64,000 nucleotides of DNA. Origin: Nemertoderma westbladi (lineage: Eukaryota; Xenacoelomorpha; Nemertodermatida; Nemertodermatidae). Below, piece after piece: positions 10,811-20,678 of the stretch. The position numbers were made by a program, and so were the translations under genes. Where the stretch lies: positions 1 through 64,000 of the forward strand of contig JAUCBJ010007335.1 in the NCBI GenBank assembly GCA_032718475.1, read 5' to 3'. Below the pieces are notes generated by a model. It was not told where the DNA came from. It saw only the letters and a list, made by a program, of their open reading frames with translations, and searched no databases. Numbering within the stretch: position 1 is the stretch's first letter; every line of letters begins with the position of its first letter.

Positions 10811-11390
10811 GAACAATTCCTATCGCTACTTCTACTTACTTGTACAGGACTGTATATATATTTATTCCTATCGCTACTTCTAATTACTTGTACAGGACTG
10901 TATATATATTTATTCCTATCGCTACTTCTACTTACTTGTACAGGACTGTATATATATTTATTCCTATCGCTACTTCTACTTACTTGTACAGGACTGTATA
11001 TATATTTATTCCTATCGCTACTTCTACTTACTTGTACAGGACTGTATATATATTTATTCCTATCGCTACTTCTACTTACTTGTACAGGACTGTATATATA
11101 TTTATTCCTATCGCTACTTCTACTTACTTGTACAGGACTGTATATATATTTATTCCTATCGCTACTTCTACTTACTTGTACAGGACTGTATATATATTTA
11201 TTCCTATCGCTACTTCTACTTACTTGTACAGGACTGTATATATACTTAATTGTACAGGACTGTATATATATTTATTCCTATCACTACTTCTACTTACTTG
11301 TACAGGACTGTATATATATTTATTCCTATCGCTACTTCTACTTACTTGTACAGGACTGCCGCTACTTCTACTTACTTGCACAGGACTGTA
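10811..11390. repeat. 48-bp satellite, block 1
   Basis: Tandem units of 48 bp; CCTATCGC recurs at 10867 and 10915, and so on. Each unit contains ACTTACTTGTACAGGACTG and an alternating TATATATAT stretch. About 12 units are present, including shortened ones near 11240 and 11355. The block is cut at 11390 by BEL-A copy 1 and resumes at 26753. Confidence 0.97.
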
Positions 11391-11569
11391 TGTTCACGGT
11401 ATTTCAACTTTTCATAACGCGAGTTGAATATTTTTTGTATTTATTAAAAACGATTATTCCGATATCACTACTGGGTGCGGGACCATGGGTTTTGGGCACA
11501 TTCTATGAACTGGGGGCGATTTATGGGCGAACTTTGGGGCAACTTACAGGGTACGGGACTAATTTCATG

Positions 11570-11577
11570 TTTATAAG
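11570..11577 (+). promoter_or_regulatory. LTR TATA-like box
   Basis: TTTATAAG followed by GGCCAGG lies 180 bases into the LTR. The equivalent position reads TATATAAG at 23623-23630 and 54271-54278, so the box is kept in all LTR copies that include it. Transcription starting just downstream would place the hairpin array in the R region of the RNA. This is inferred from sequence only. Confidence 0.4.
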
Positions 11578-11841
11578 GGCCAGGGGGGGATGGAAAATTC
11601 AAGCAGTATTCAGGTTAGCCTGATTACTATTAGGCCCTGGCCAACTTCCTGCTGCCTGTAGAGGTGGATTTGGTAATGCGCCAGGCCTAAAGGACAAGGA
11701 CTGCCCTTAGCGGTCCCTGGCCAATTATTACGACTTATTACGAGCCTGAAAAGGACATCGGAACGCCGGCTGCTTGGCGTCAGGGATTTGCGACGGGAAA
11801 CGACAGCCCCCTTAGCCAAGCCGTACTGGTTCTCGATGACC

Positions 11842-12690
11842 GATCCCTTCGGGGTTCGCGAGGGGTGGGACGGACACGCGAAAGGGCGGCCGACTTACTG
11901 AGGAAGGGTTTGACGAGGACTGCCCTTAGCGGTCTCTGGTCAACAGCAGTTATTACGAGCCTGAAAAGGACATCGGAACGCCGGCTGCTTGCGTCAGGGA
12001 TTTGCGACGGGAAACGACAGCCCCCTTAGCCAAGCCGTACTGGTTCTCGATGACCGATCCCTTCAGGGTTCGCGAGGGGTGGGACGGACACGCGAAAGGG
12101 CGGCCGACTTACAGAGGAAGGGTTTGACGAGGACTGCCCTTAGCAGTCTCTGGTCAACAGCAGTTATTACGAGCCTGAAAAGGACATCGGAACGCCGGCT
12201 GCTTGTACTAGGGATTTGCGACGGGAACCGACGACAGACCCCTTAGCCAAGCCGTACTGGTTCTCGATGATCGTTCCCTTCGGGGTTCGTGAGGGGTGGG
12301 ACAGACACGCGACGGGGTCGAAAGACAAAGGACTGGACTCTACTGGCCTACCGACTGTTCGGAGCAGTTTCTCGGCTGCCGAAGCGACTACGAGCCTGAA
12401 TAAGGACTCGGAAAGCCTAGGTGGTTGGGTCTCTGCGATGAACCGACGGACCCCTAGCCAAGCCGTACTGGTTCTCGATGATCGAACCCTTCGGGGTTCG
12501 GGAGGGGTGGGACGGACACGCGAACGGGTCCACCGACACGACAGACTCCTAGCCAAGCCGTACTGGTTCTCGATGACCGATCCCTTCGGGGTTCGAGAGG
12601 GGTGGTACGGATACACGACAGTGTCTACCGACTGGACCGACCCTTAGCCAAGTCGTGCTGGTTCTCGATGATCGAACCCTTCGGGGTTCG
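11842..12690 (+). repeat. LTR array of C(TTCG)G hairpins
   Basis: Six sites, at 11842, about 12055, 12273, 12484, 12579 and 12674, share CCCTTCGGGGTTCG inside larger repeats of about 210 and 95 bp that begin AGCCAAGCCGTACTGG. The versions GAACCC-TTCG-GGGTTC form a perfect 6-bp stem closed by C(UUCG)G, a very stable RNA tetraloop. GATCCC and GTTCCC versions keep most pairs; one copy has TTCA. The array recurs in every BEL-A LTR here. Confidence 0.8.
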
Positions 12691-13119
12691 GGAGGGGTGG
12701 AACGGACACGCGACAGGGTCGACCGACACCGACACTACGGCATCAAGACTAGGACTGAGGGAAAATCTGGGGAACATTAGTTAGGCCAAAATCTGAGCGA
12801 ACAGTGGGTAATTAAATAATATACTGTAGGGATTTATATTGTCGTGTATAATTATTGTGAATATTTGGTGTATATTAATTTGGGGAAGCCCAAAATTATT
12901 CTCAATCAGGATTGTAACAGGGTTAACTACATTAAAGAATATATCCAACCAATGCAGCTTTTTCTCAACCGCAATCCTGCATCTAAGAAATTCCTCCTTC
13001 TCCACAATCAATATCCGGTGACTGGCCGGGACTCCGTGGTCTGTAAAGCCCCGCCTCCAGCATCGGCGTTTTTCCCCCCTGGTGTCGGGATAACGGCAAC
13101 AAAATTGAGAATAATGTGG

Positions 13120-13184
13120 TCAATTTTGACAGGGTGTCAAAATTGAGAATAATTGGGTCAATTTTGACAGGGTGTCAAAATTGA
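13120..13184. repeat. Duplicated perfect inverted repeat after the 5' LTR
   Basis: TCAATTTTGACA-GGG-TGTCAAAATTGA is a perfect 12-bp stem with a 3-base loop. It occurs twice, at 13120-13146 and 13158-13184, with a 38-bp period. BEL-A copy 2 lacks it: its LTR end runs directly into the equivalent of the sequence at 13185. Confidence 0.85.
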
Positions 13185-13386
13185 GAATAATACGCGGCCA
13201 ACTTCAACTGGTGGAAGTTGAGAATCCTACAATACTCTTCAAAACTCTCTACGTGCTTGCCAGCACCCACTACGAGGAAACTCTGGTATTTGAGTTAAGA
13301 CTAAGTCGTGGTTTAATTAATCAACAAACTCGATCTAACCAACTCGTAGTCGGCAGATCACATATTTGGAGAGTTGTTAACAGGGA

Positions 13387-13578
13387 ATGGGAGTATCGAT
13401 CACACCCATTGATATAATCCAAGTTGAGCCAGGAATCTGGCACGTCGAGGTTGAAGTACAAGGAACGAACGTCGGACGATTCAGGATTACCGTTCGGGTG
13501 GTCCAAGCTGAGTACAATACCTACGAGGAACTGTTCTATGACATCGCATATCTAGCTATCGACGAGGCGCTACAATGA
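13387..13578 (+). CDS. BEL-A small upstream ORF (63 aa)
   Basis: ATG at 13387, stop TGA at 13576-13578. The peptide is acidic with alternating beta-type sequence (VEPGIWHVEVEVQ, FRITVRVV) and no recognised domain. The stop overlaps the gag start as ATGA, so gag translation could follow by termination and re-initiation. The ORF is largely kept in BEL-A copy 2 at 44804, where it is frameshifted near its end, which argues that it was translated in the ancestor. It could instead be the old N-terminal part of Gag. Confidence 0.55.
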   Translation: MGVSITPIDIIQVEPGIWHVEVEVQGTNVGRFRITVRVVQAEYNTYEELFYDIAYLAIDEALQ

Positions 13579-13708
13579 CGACAAATAACGTATCCGATAC
13601 CGATGAGATGGATCACCACACAGACTCGGAAACCGACGAGATACCGAACATCAAGAACATGGCTCGTCAACTAGGTGCTCTCAAAGGCGGAGTCACTCGA
13701 GCGTACCA
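13575..13708 (+). pseudogene. BEL-A copy 1 gag, N-terminal piece before LINE-2
   Basis: ATG at 13575 begins a Ser/Thr/Asp-rich segment (MTTNNVSDTDEMD) and reaches KGGVTRAY when LINE-2 interrupts it. The frame resumes at 15399 after the LINE and its 11-bp target duplication, shown by comparison with copy 2, where GCGTATCAACG is uninterrupted at about 45130. Confidence 0.8.
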
Positions 13709-15389
13709 CTACTACTAGGATCGGCATGCTGCATTGCAGCTGCATTTTTAAGAATGCTGTGCCGGCTTATCGACAAAATCGCACCGCCACAACTCCCTAT
13801 CACCCATGACATTTGCTAGATCATCCGCATCTTCAAGGCCAGTGTCCTTTAAGATGCGTCTCAAGAAAGTCATGGGTTGTCCACCATGCTTATTCACTCC
13901 ATGAGTCTGCCAAAGTACAAGATTATGCACTGGCTGGTCCTCACGGCGAAAGCAATGTCCTGCAAAGCGGAGCCGATTTTGTTCTAGTGTCAAGCTTGGG
14001 GGAACCAATGAGACACCTCCAATGTTATATAGTGTCTGGTTGGAGATGTGTGCATTGTACTTGACACAATGTACCCGGCGTAGCATTCTTGTGAATGTGC
14101 CATCCAGAGATTTGGTGTCCTCAGCAGTTAGAGCCCAGCATGGACTCCCGTAGAGGAGTACTGGAACTACTGCTGCTCTAAATAATCGGACCTTAAGTTT
14201 CCGATTAATTCTAGGTGACTTCCAAATCCTGGAAAGCCTATTCAAGGCTGCCCATGCCTTTCCCTTACGTATTCGAAGGTCCTCACCTGACTTCCGGATC
14301 CATGATCCCAGGTAACAGAAGTCGTCCACATGCTCAAGCATACCATCCTTTGAGCTTATGCTCATCCGATCAGAGACTTGCTGAGGACTTTCAAAGTTAA
14401 CTGTCAGAATTTTGGTCTTTCTGGAGTTAATAAAAAGACCAACACTAGAAGCAGCATGTTCTAATGAGCTGAGGAGCCGCTGGGCTCCCTCTAATGATTC
14501 TGAGAGTACTCCTAAGTCATCAGCAAAGTCTAGATCAGTTAGGTACTTGGCAGGATTTCCTCGACTTCTGGAGCCAGTAGGTGGAGTTATCATCACCCCA
14601 TCATCATTATGATGATCTAAGGACATGCGTAGAACATAGTCAACCACAATAATGAACAAGAATGGTGCAAGTGTGTCTCCTTGGAGGACGCCCCATAACA
14701 CTTCAAATGGTTCTGTGTCACCATCAACAGTAGACACAAATGTTGTTGAACCATCGTATACTGATCTGATTGCTGCAATAATTTCATCAGGAATCCCATA
14801 TAATGAAAGTATGCTGAACATACGTGAGCGAGAGACTGAATCAAAGGCCTTGAAGAAGTCAACAAAGATAACAGCCAGATGCCTGTCTTTCTTTTTTGAT
14901 AACTCTTCAATTATCCTTCTAAGTGCCAAAATGGGCTCCATGGTCCCACGACCTTTACGGAACCCATTCTGATTTCCACGTAGCAGTCTCTCAATGGGAT
15001 CCCTGATGCGATTTAATAGAATTCTATTGTATAGTTTTGCAGCAATCGAGATCAATGAGATTCCCCGAAAAGAACCATAGAGTGTTAGGTTGCCTTTCTT
15101 GGGAACTGGCACCAACTTATTTGTTTTCATTTCTTGTGGGACTCTTGTTGTACGGTACATGTCTACTATGATGGGATAGATGAGCTTTAAACACTCAGGT
15201 ATTTTAAAGACCTCAGGGGGAACACCATCTACTCCACTGGCACGATTGGTCTTAATGCTCTTTGCAGCAGCATTCACTTCTGCAAAGGAGATATCGCCAA
15301 TGGGAATATCTGGGAGTACAGACTCAGACACTTTTACTTCTATAAAGTTATCAGGCAATACCCTGTCATTATTGAGGAGCTTTTCAAAG
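13709..15389 (-). mobile_element. LINE-2: 5'-truncated LINE inserted in BEL-A gag
   Basis: Flanked by a perfect 11-bp duplication CGAGCGTACCA (13698-13708 and 15390-15400). The element reads on the minus strand, starts in the RT N-terminal region, and ends with a short (TAG)n tail, seen as CTACTACTA at 13709-13717. BEL-A copy 2 gives the empty-site sequence. Confidence 0.95.
13748..15389 (-). pseudogene. LINE-2 reverse transcriptase without endonuclease
   Basis: An uninterrupted frame of about 545 codons from FEKLLNND to the stop at 13748. The first residues of the longer open frame come from BEL-A antisense sequence. RT motifs are all present: SGVDGVPPEVF, SFRGISLISIAAK, NGFRKGRGT, FVDFFKAFDS (motif A), GVLQGDTLAPFLF (motif B), DFADDLG (motif C) and YLGSWI, followed by the C-terminal GHCFRRED. 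The N-terminal endonuclease is missing by 5' truncation, so the copy is dead on arrival despite an intact polymerase frame. LINE-3, LINE-4 and LINE-5 are further copies of this family. Confidence 0.93.
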
Positions 15390-15398
15390 CGAGCGTAC

Positions 15399-18300
15399 CA
15401 ACGTATAGAGAAACAACTCAAGGGAGTCGAAACCCCCCTCAACGAGATACAAACTCAGCTTCAGAGTATCCAAAATATCTTACAAAGATATGAGAGAATG
15501 ATACAGGTGTACCAAGAACTCATCCCCGCCACCGACCAGGTAAATTATCCCAAATTGGAAGAACACGTTGCACGCCTAGACGAATTCCGCAAACAACACC
15601 GGAGGACCCTTAGCCTCGTGAGAGGCTACGAAGAACAGTACTACAAGAGAGCTGAAAGAACAGACACAGAATCGGTGCGAACCTCCAATACCAGGACCAC
15701 AATTCATCGAAAGAAAACGGGGTCCTCAAGACACCAGCGCTCCAGCGCTAGGAGCGAGATATCCGGCTCAGCGCGCAGTTCTCAAGGGGGGCCGCCACTC
15801 CGAGATCAGCTACGAGAACAGAAGGCATTAGCCCTCAAAGCTCGGATGGAAGATGAGTACGTTCAACTGCAAACTGAGCAAGACATATTAGCCGCCGAAA
15901 TGCAAAAGCGGGAGGCCGAACAAGAGGTCGAACGGCGGGCCGGACAACATAGACAGGAGGCTGAACAACGTGAACGAGAGGACGAACGACGGGCCGAACA
16001 ACATAGACAGGAAGCCGAACGACGTGAACGAGAGGCCAAACAGGAAATTGAACGACGTGAACGAGAGGCCAAACAGGAAGCTGAACGACGTGAACGAGAG
16101 GCCAAACAGGAAGCTGAACAACGCGAACGAGAGGACGAACGACGGGCCGAACAACGTAGACAGGAGGCTAAACAACGTGAACGAGAGGCCAAACAGGAGA
16201 TCGAACAACGTAAATGGGAAGCAGAAATGCGTAAACAACACGCCGAAGCCCAAGCGATTCTCACCCACAAAAAGAATGCGGATATTGCGAAACTCGCGGA
16301 ATATGAAGCCGCACTTATAGAACGAGATATTCAACTATACGAGGACTGGGAAAGGGATATAGATCAGGAATACGAACCAATACCGGTACCGGAATTAGAA
16401 AAGTCACTAACGACACCGGCGGTGAAACCCCCGAAACCCGAGTTCCCGCCTATCATACAGTCTATGTTATCGGCACAAGCACCGGTGTTCCATCCCCCAC
16501 TGGCTACGCTAAAGAATGAGGAACCTTATCTCCCAGCCACCTCTACGGTCCCAAGCGTTCCCAAGTACGAGCCTGAAAAGGACTCGGAACAGATCGCCAC
16601 TCCCCAATCCAACAACCCGTTTACGTCCACACCACAAAGCCGTAGCCGCGTCATCATTAAAACTCCACCTATCATCGATCCATCGTGTATGGGAGAGAGT
16701 GCCGATAATTATAACCCTCCTAGTCATTCCAGTTCGGACGACGTCGGCCTTATCCGGGCATTGGAAAACCGCCTCTCCATGCCCAAGATGGAGATCCGAA
16801 CCTTCGAAGGAGATCCCGTCGATTACCTCAGATTCAAGAAATGGTTCTTTGCGCAGATTGGATCAACGGACATAGCCGACGCACAGAAACTGGTATATTT
16901 ATCACAATACCTGGGTGACAAACCACGCCGAATTATCGCATGCTTTGAAGGAGGAGCTCATGAAGCATACTATGACGCATGGAAGACTCTAGATAAAAGA
17001 TACGGAAATATCGGGACTATAATTAATAAAACTCTCGAGAAACTGATCCAAGACGCGGGATCCCTAGGGGACCCACAGAATATCCAAGATTTCTCGGACT
17101 CGATGAAGGATGCCTACTACACTCTGAAACCATTAAATAAGGAGGAACAAGTCAACAACATTCTAAACCTCCGACAGATCGCCCGGAAATTCCCCGGATG
17201 GCTACAAAGTAAGTGGGCGTATAAATGCGTAGATCTCCGGCGTAGACACCCAGATCGAGATCCCAGCTTCCTCGAAATGTCGGCATTCCTGGACGATATC
17301 TCCGAAGCCATGAATGACTCGATGTTCTCAAAACAGAGTCTCGCCAAGTTGGACGGAATAGAGAACAACTCCAGGAGTAAGACACCCACTCAGAAACCGA
17401 GATTCCGCCCTCCTCCGGTGAGTACGATGGCCACCATCATGGCCGAGGATTCCGACGACGAAGACTACGAGGAACCGACGTCAGCCGAGGAATGGGCGTG
17501 TTACCTTGCGAATTGGGCACCCGAGAGGGAAGGCATCACAAACTCCCTCCTCTGTCTCTTCTGTGGAGAGAAACATAAAGTGGAATTCTGCAGGAAGTTT
17601 CAGTTCGCCGAACTCGTCCCACGCTTCGAGGCGATAATGAAACACCGAGGATGCTTCCGGTGTCTTGGAACAGGTCACTATGTTCGGGATTGCGACCAAA
17701 GATCGTGCTGTGCCGTCTGTAACGACCAACGTCATCACACGCTCCTCCACATCCCCGCGAACTTCGATTTCACTACCCTCCCCTTTCGGATTGAATCCAA
17801 GCGAAGAGGAGAAACGAACCACGTTTTTAAAGGAACCCGGACAACCCAACGGAGAGAAACCAACCCGTTTAAAATCTCCACCGATACACCACAAGTAACA
17901 AATATTTCAGCCACGATTAATCTTATAAATCGCCGTTACATGGTCTTCGCAAAGGTAATCCCAGTAAGGATTCAAGGAGTCGGCAAATCCCTGACGACGC
18001 TCGCGTTCCTTGATAACGGGTCTGACGGAACCATCATCGACCGGGATTTCCTCGAGCAACTCGGCCTAGAATATGAACCTTGTAAATGGCCCATACAAAC
18101 CATCACCGATAACAAAGAGGTAGAGTCCGGGGAGGTGCAACTCCAGATGGAAGGAGTAATGAAGTTCTATGAAACGGTTAAGTTAACCATCAAGAACGCC
18201 TTGGTACACACAGACCTCCGAGTGCGGTTCCGACAATCAGCCGAGTACGCCCCCCTCATACAATTGGACCGAGACGATGTAGATCTGAGGTGTCCGCAGT

Positions 18301-19418
18301 TGGACGTAAACCGCATCACCCTACTGATCGGACTTGATACACCGGAATTACACATACCAACCGGAGATGTCGCCCGATCCATAAAGAAGGATGACGGCTT
18401 TTACGCTGAACGAACAATAATGGGATGGACCCTCTGCGGCATCAAGGAAGAGACTACTGACACCTATACATACCTTCCTAAATGTCAGATTAAAGAAAAT
18501 GCAACATCCGTGGGTTATTGCTCAGCTACAGGCCTCGATGAGGATTTATTTCTTGAGACCGAAAAAACCCAGCAAGAGATGACTAAATACTTTAATCTAG
18601 AGACCCAAGAGTTCGCTGAAAAGGACGAAAACCCGTCCGAGGAGGATCAATATTGTATGGATGTCCTTGACCAGGCCAAGTTCAAAGACAGACATTGGTG
18701 CTCGCCCATGCTTTGGTGGCTAGTAATGTTTTTGATGATAATAATGACGTGGATAACATTGACACCATTAATGGGAGAGTATGGACTAATCTGCCGTAAT
18801 ACCCGGATGGCAAACGCCTCGGTTGAGTCCCTCACTCCTAACCACCTACTGGGAAGACCTAAAATCCATGTTCTCCCAGAGACAATGTTTCCGGATCCCA
18901 ACGATATCGCGAGACATACAAATTGGAAGAAGGCCCAAGCGTTGGCAGCGCATTGGTGGAGAATCTGGGCACAGGAGTACCTCATAACCCTCCGGACCAG
19001 GAGGAAGTGGAACAACACCTACATGAATGTCGAAGTTGGCGACATGGTACTAGTAAAAGAAGACCTTAAAGACCGCGTCCACTGGCCTGTGGCGCGAGTT
19101 GTGACAATACAACCGAGCAAAGACGGACTTGCGAGGACTGTGACGATACGAACGGCAAAGGGCCACTACCAACGCCCTATCCAGAGGCTGTGCCTTCTCG
19201 AAGGCAGCGACAGCGGTGACTCTACGAGAGGTGACAAGGTCCCTACTCAAGATCCTGCTGCGGACATTGCTGACAATTATAAAAAGGGCCACTACCAACA
19301 CCCTATCCAGAGGCTGTGCCTTCTCGAAGGCAATGACAGTGGTGACTCCATGAGAGGTGATAAGTTCCCTACTCAAGATCCTGCTGCGGACATTGGTGAC
19401 AATTACAAATGCGTTTAA
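15399..19418 (+). CDS. BEL-A copy 1 Gag-protease fused to integrase C-terminus
   Basis: Open from the LINE-2 junction to TAA at 19416. In order: a helical segment, an Arg/Glu-rich coiled coil with repeated EREAKQE units (about 15920-16220), a capsid-like region (LSMPKMEIRTFEGDP at about 16780), zinc knuckles (about 17560-17750, with CFRCLGTGHYVRDC), and an aspartic protease with LDNGSDGTIIDRDF (catalytic Asp at 18011; Asn replaces the usual Ser/Thr). Next comes the short leader to RT (SEEDQ at about 18640). RT, RNase H and the integrase catalytic core are deleted. Junk of about 45 codons leads into the integrase C-terminal domain (LTPNHLLGRPK, RRKWNN, VGDMVLVKED). The frame remains open through both deletion joints. 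It could supply Gag and protease but not copy or insert itself. Confidence 0.88.
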   Translation, partial: QRIEKQLKGVETPLNEIQTQLQSIQNILQRYERMIQVYQELIPATDQVNYPKLEEHVARLDEFRKQHRRTLSLVRGYEEQYYKRAERTDTESVRTSNTRTTIHRKKTGSSRHQRSSARSEISGSARSSQGGPPLRDQLREQKALALKARMEDEYVQLQTEQDILAAEMQKREAEQEVERRAGQHRQEAEQREREDERRAEQHRQEAERREREAKQEIERREREAKQEAERREREAKQEAEQREREDERRAEQRRQEAKQREREAKQEIEQRKWEAEMRKQHAEAQAILTHKKNADIAKLAEYEAALIERDIQLYEDWERDIDQEYEPIPVPELEKSLTTPAVKPPKPEFPPIIQSMLSAQAPVFHPPLATLKNEEPYLPATSTVPSVPKYEPEKDSEQIATPQSNNPFTSTPQSRSRVIIKTPPIIDPSCMGESADNYNPPSHSSSDDVGLIRALENRLSMPKMEIRTFEGDPVDYLRFKKWFFAQIGSTDIADAQKLVYLSQYLGDKPRRIIACFEGGAHEAYYDAWKTLDKRYGNIGTIINKTLEKLIQDAGSLGDPQNIQDFSDSMKDAYYTLKPLNKEEQVNNILNLRQIARKFPGWLQSKWAYKCVDLRRRHPDRDPSFLEMSAFLDDISEAMNDSMFSKQSLAKLDGIENNSRSKTPTQKPRFRPPPVSTMATIMAEDSDDEDYEEPTSAEEWACYLANWAPEREGITNSLLCLFCGEKHKVEFCRKFQFAELVPRFEAIMKHRGCFRCLGTGHYVRDCDQRSCCAVCNDQRHHTLLHIPANFDFTTLPFRIESKRRGETNHVFKGTRTTQRRETNPFKISTDTPQVTNISATINLINRRYMVFAKVIPVRIQGVGKSLTTLAFLDNGSDGTIIDRDFLEQLGLEYEPCKWPIQTITDNKEVESGEVQLQMEGVMKFYETVKLTIKNALVHTDLRVRFRQSAEYAPLIQLDRDDVDLRCPQLDVNRITLLIGLDTPELHIPTGDVARSIKKDDGFYAERTIMGWTLCGIKEETTDTYTYLPKCQIKENATSVGYCSATGLDEDLFLETEKTQQEMTKYFNLETQEFAEKDENPSEEDQYCMDVLDQAKFKDRHWCSPMLWWLVMFLMIIMTWITLTPLMGEYGLICRNTRMANASVESLTPNHLLGRPKIHVLPETMFPDPNDIARHTNWKKAQALAAHWWRIWAQEYLITLRTRRKWNNTYMNVEVGDMVLVKEDLKDRVHWPVARVVTIQPSKDGLARTVTIRTAKGHYQRPIQRLCLLEGSDSGDSTRGDKVPTQDPAADIADNYKKGHYQHPIQRLCLLEGNDSGDSMRGDKFPTQDPAADIGDNYKCV
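19157..19417 (+). repeat. In-frame 126-bp tandem duplication at the pol C-terminus
   Basis: The last 42 codons (from KGHYQRPIQRLCLLEG to DNYK) are repeated once with a few changes. The period is 126 bp, from 19157 to 19283. BEL-A copy 2 has a single unit, so the duplication arose in copy 1 or its recent parent. Confidence 0.9.
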
Positions 19419-20678
19419 ACCCTTCTCATCATGTTGACAAACTCTATTAAACTGTGATTTATCGACAATGAAAATGGACCCCCCTTAAACCAACTGTAAC
19501 CACGCAATGGTATTTGTGTTTCCTTGTGTGTTATGTGGAGTCCAGCGTCACCCTGCAGATGTTTCGACTGACGCAGGGTCGTTTATGTATTGTTTACCCT
19601 GATTTTGGTCATCGGGACCAACGCCATTGGATTATTGGAGATGGTAAAGATTTGAAGTGGAATTCATTGTATTCATTGCAGTATGTTATGTTGTCCGTTG
19701 CGTGCACAGTTCGGGGCGTAGGCGGTCTAACTAGTCCAGCTGTAGATCCCGGATTGCCGCACAACACCCCCTCTATCCCGTTATTCTGGTGGGTCCATGG
19801 TGCATCCACATGACTTCGACGATAGAGGGTTTTATGTTCTCAGTCGCGTTATTCTGGTGGGACCGTTGCGTGGATTTTGGGGCGTAGGCGGTGTAACTAG
19901 TCCAGCTGTAGATCCCAGAATGTTGCGTAACCCCATCCCACATGACTTCGTCTACTGAGCTTTATGTTGTTGGGAGTGTTATTCTGGTGGGTCCCTGGTG
20001 CATCCACGTGACTTCACTTCCAGCGTCTTCATTGTCCGTTACGTGTGCAGTTTGGGGCGTAGGCGGTATAACTAGCCCAGCTGTAGATCCCAGATTGCCG
20101 CGTAACACCCCTTCCACGACAAAGATTTCCCAAAGAAGATGATTGAATGTAGTAGGAAATGATGAAAAGGATCAGACAACTCTACTATAAACCTGAATGA
20201 TGACGCGTATGATGATGAAAATGAAATGATGCGCACCCTGGTGCTGCGCTTATAACAAATGATGATAGCCAGGGGGCTATAACCCCAATGATGATGTGGA
20301 AATAAATGAAATGTGGAAATAAATGTGAAATAAATGGTGGAAATAAATGTGTTGAAATATGTTGAAATAAATGAAATGTGATGAAATAATAATGAGAAAT
20401 GAAAAAAGACAAATAAAAGTAAAAAAAGTCTAAAGAAAAGAATTGGAAAAAAGAAAGGACATAAAAAGTCATAAAAAACTGCTTGGATATTAATGTATTG
20501 CTATAGTAACTGTAAATGCTGAATGTATTAGCAATAAGATGATAGATGCCTATATAGCAATGTTATTAATAAACTGAACTAAAAAAAATAAAACTGAATT
20601 ATTCTGCAATCACTATAGTTTCAGACTTTCTGGACTTATAATTAACTGATCTAATTTGTAACGGATATAATCGTAAAT
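19419..20678 (+). other. BEL-A copy 1 spacer between pol and the third ORF
   Basis: No ORF with protein character. From about 19680 to 20120 three related units carry GGGGCGTAGGCGG and CTAGTCCAGCTGTAGATCC, separated by TTATTCTGGTGGG. After 20150 the plus strand becomes purine-rich with irregular GAAATGATG/GAAATAAATG repeats. The same order is seen in copy 2 at 50084-51295. It would be the leader of the third ORF; a splice acceptor or internal promoter could lie here, but none is clear. Confidence 0.55.

Larger units (their letters stand above)
11391..13101 (+). repeat. BEL-A copy 1 5' LTR
   Basis: Begins TGTTCACGG and ends AACGGCAACA, the short inverted termini expected of an LTR. It matches 25318-26752 with the same diagnostic variants (CATAACGCGAG, TTAAAAACG). 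It is longer because a roughly 210-bp internal unit is repeated (motif pairs at 11842 and about 12055). It holds a TATA-like box and the hairpin array listed separately. The final 320 bases are AT-rich and contain ATTAAA, a possible polyadenylation signal. Confidence 0.9.

Noticed and set aside
10811-11390. CRISPR-like array
   Set aside because: Units are contiguous with no unique spacers, and the context is animal retrotransposons.
11610-12616. Arg/Ser-rich ORFs in the LTRs on both strands
   Set aside because: They repeat with the 95/210-bp LTR units, differ in frame between LTR copies, and lack any domain.
15863-16334. Ser/Cys- and Phe/Leu-rich minus-strand ORFs
   Set aside because: They are antisense shadows of the Gag coiled-coil repeats.
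19514-20142. Small ORFs in the BEL-A spacer
   Set aside because: They arise from the GGGGCGTAGGCGG repeat units and are not conserved in frame between the two copies.
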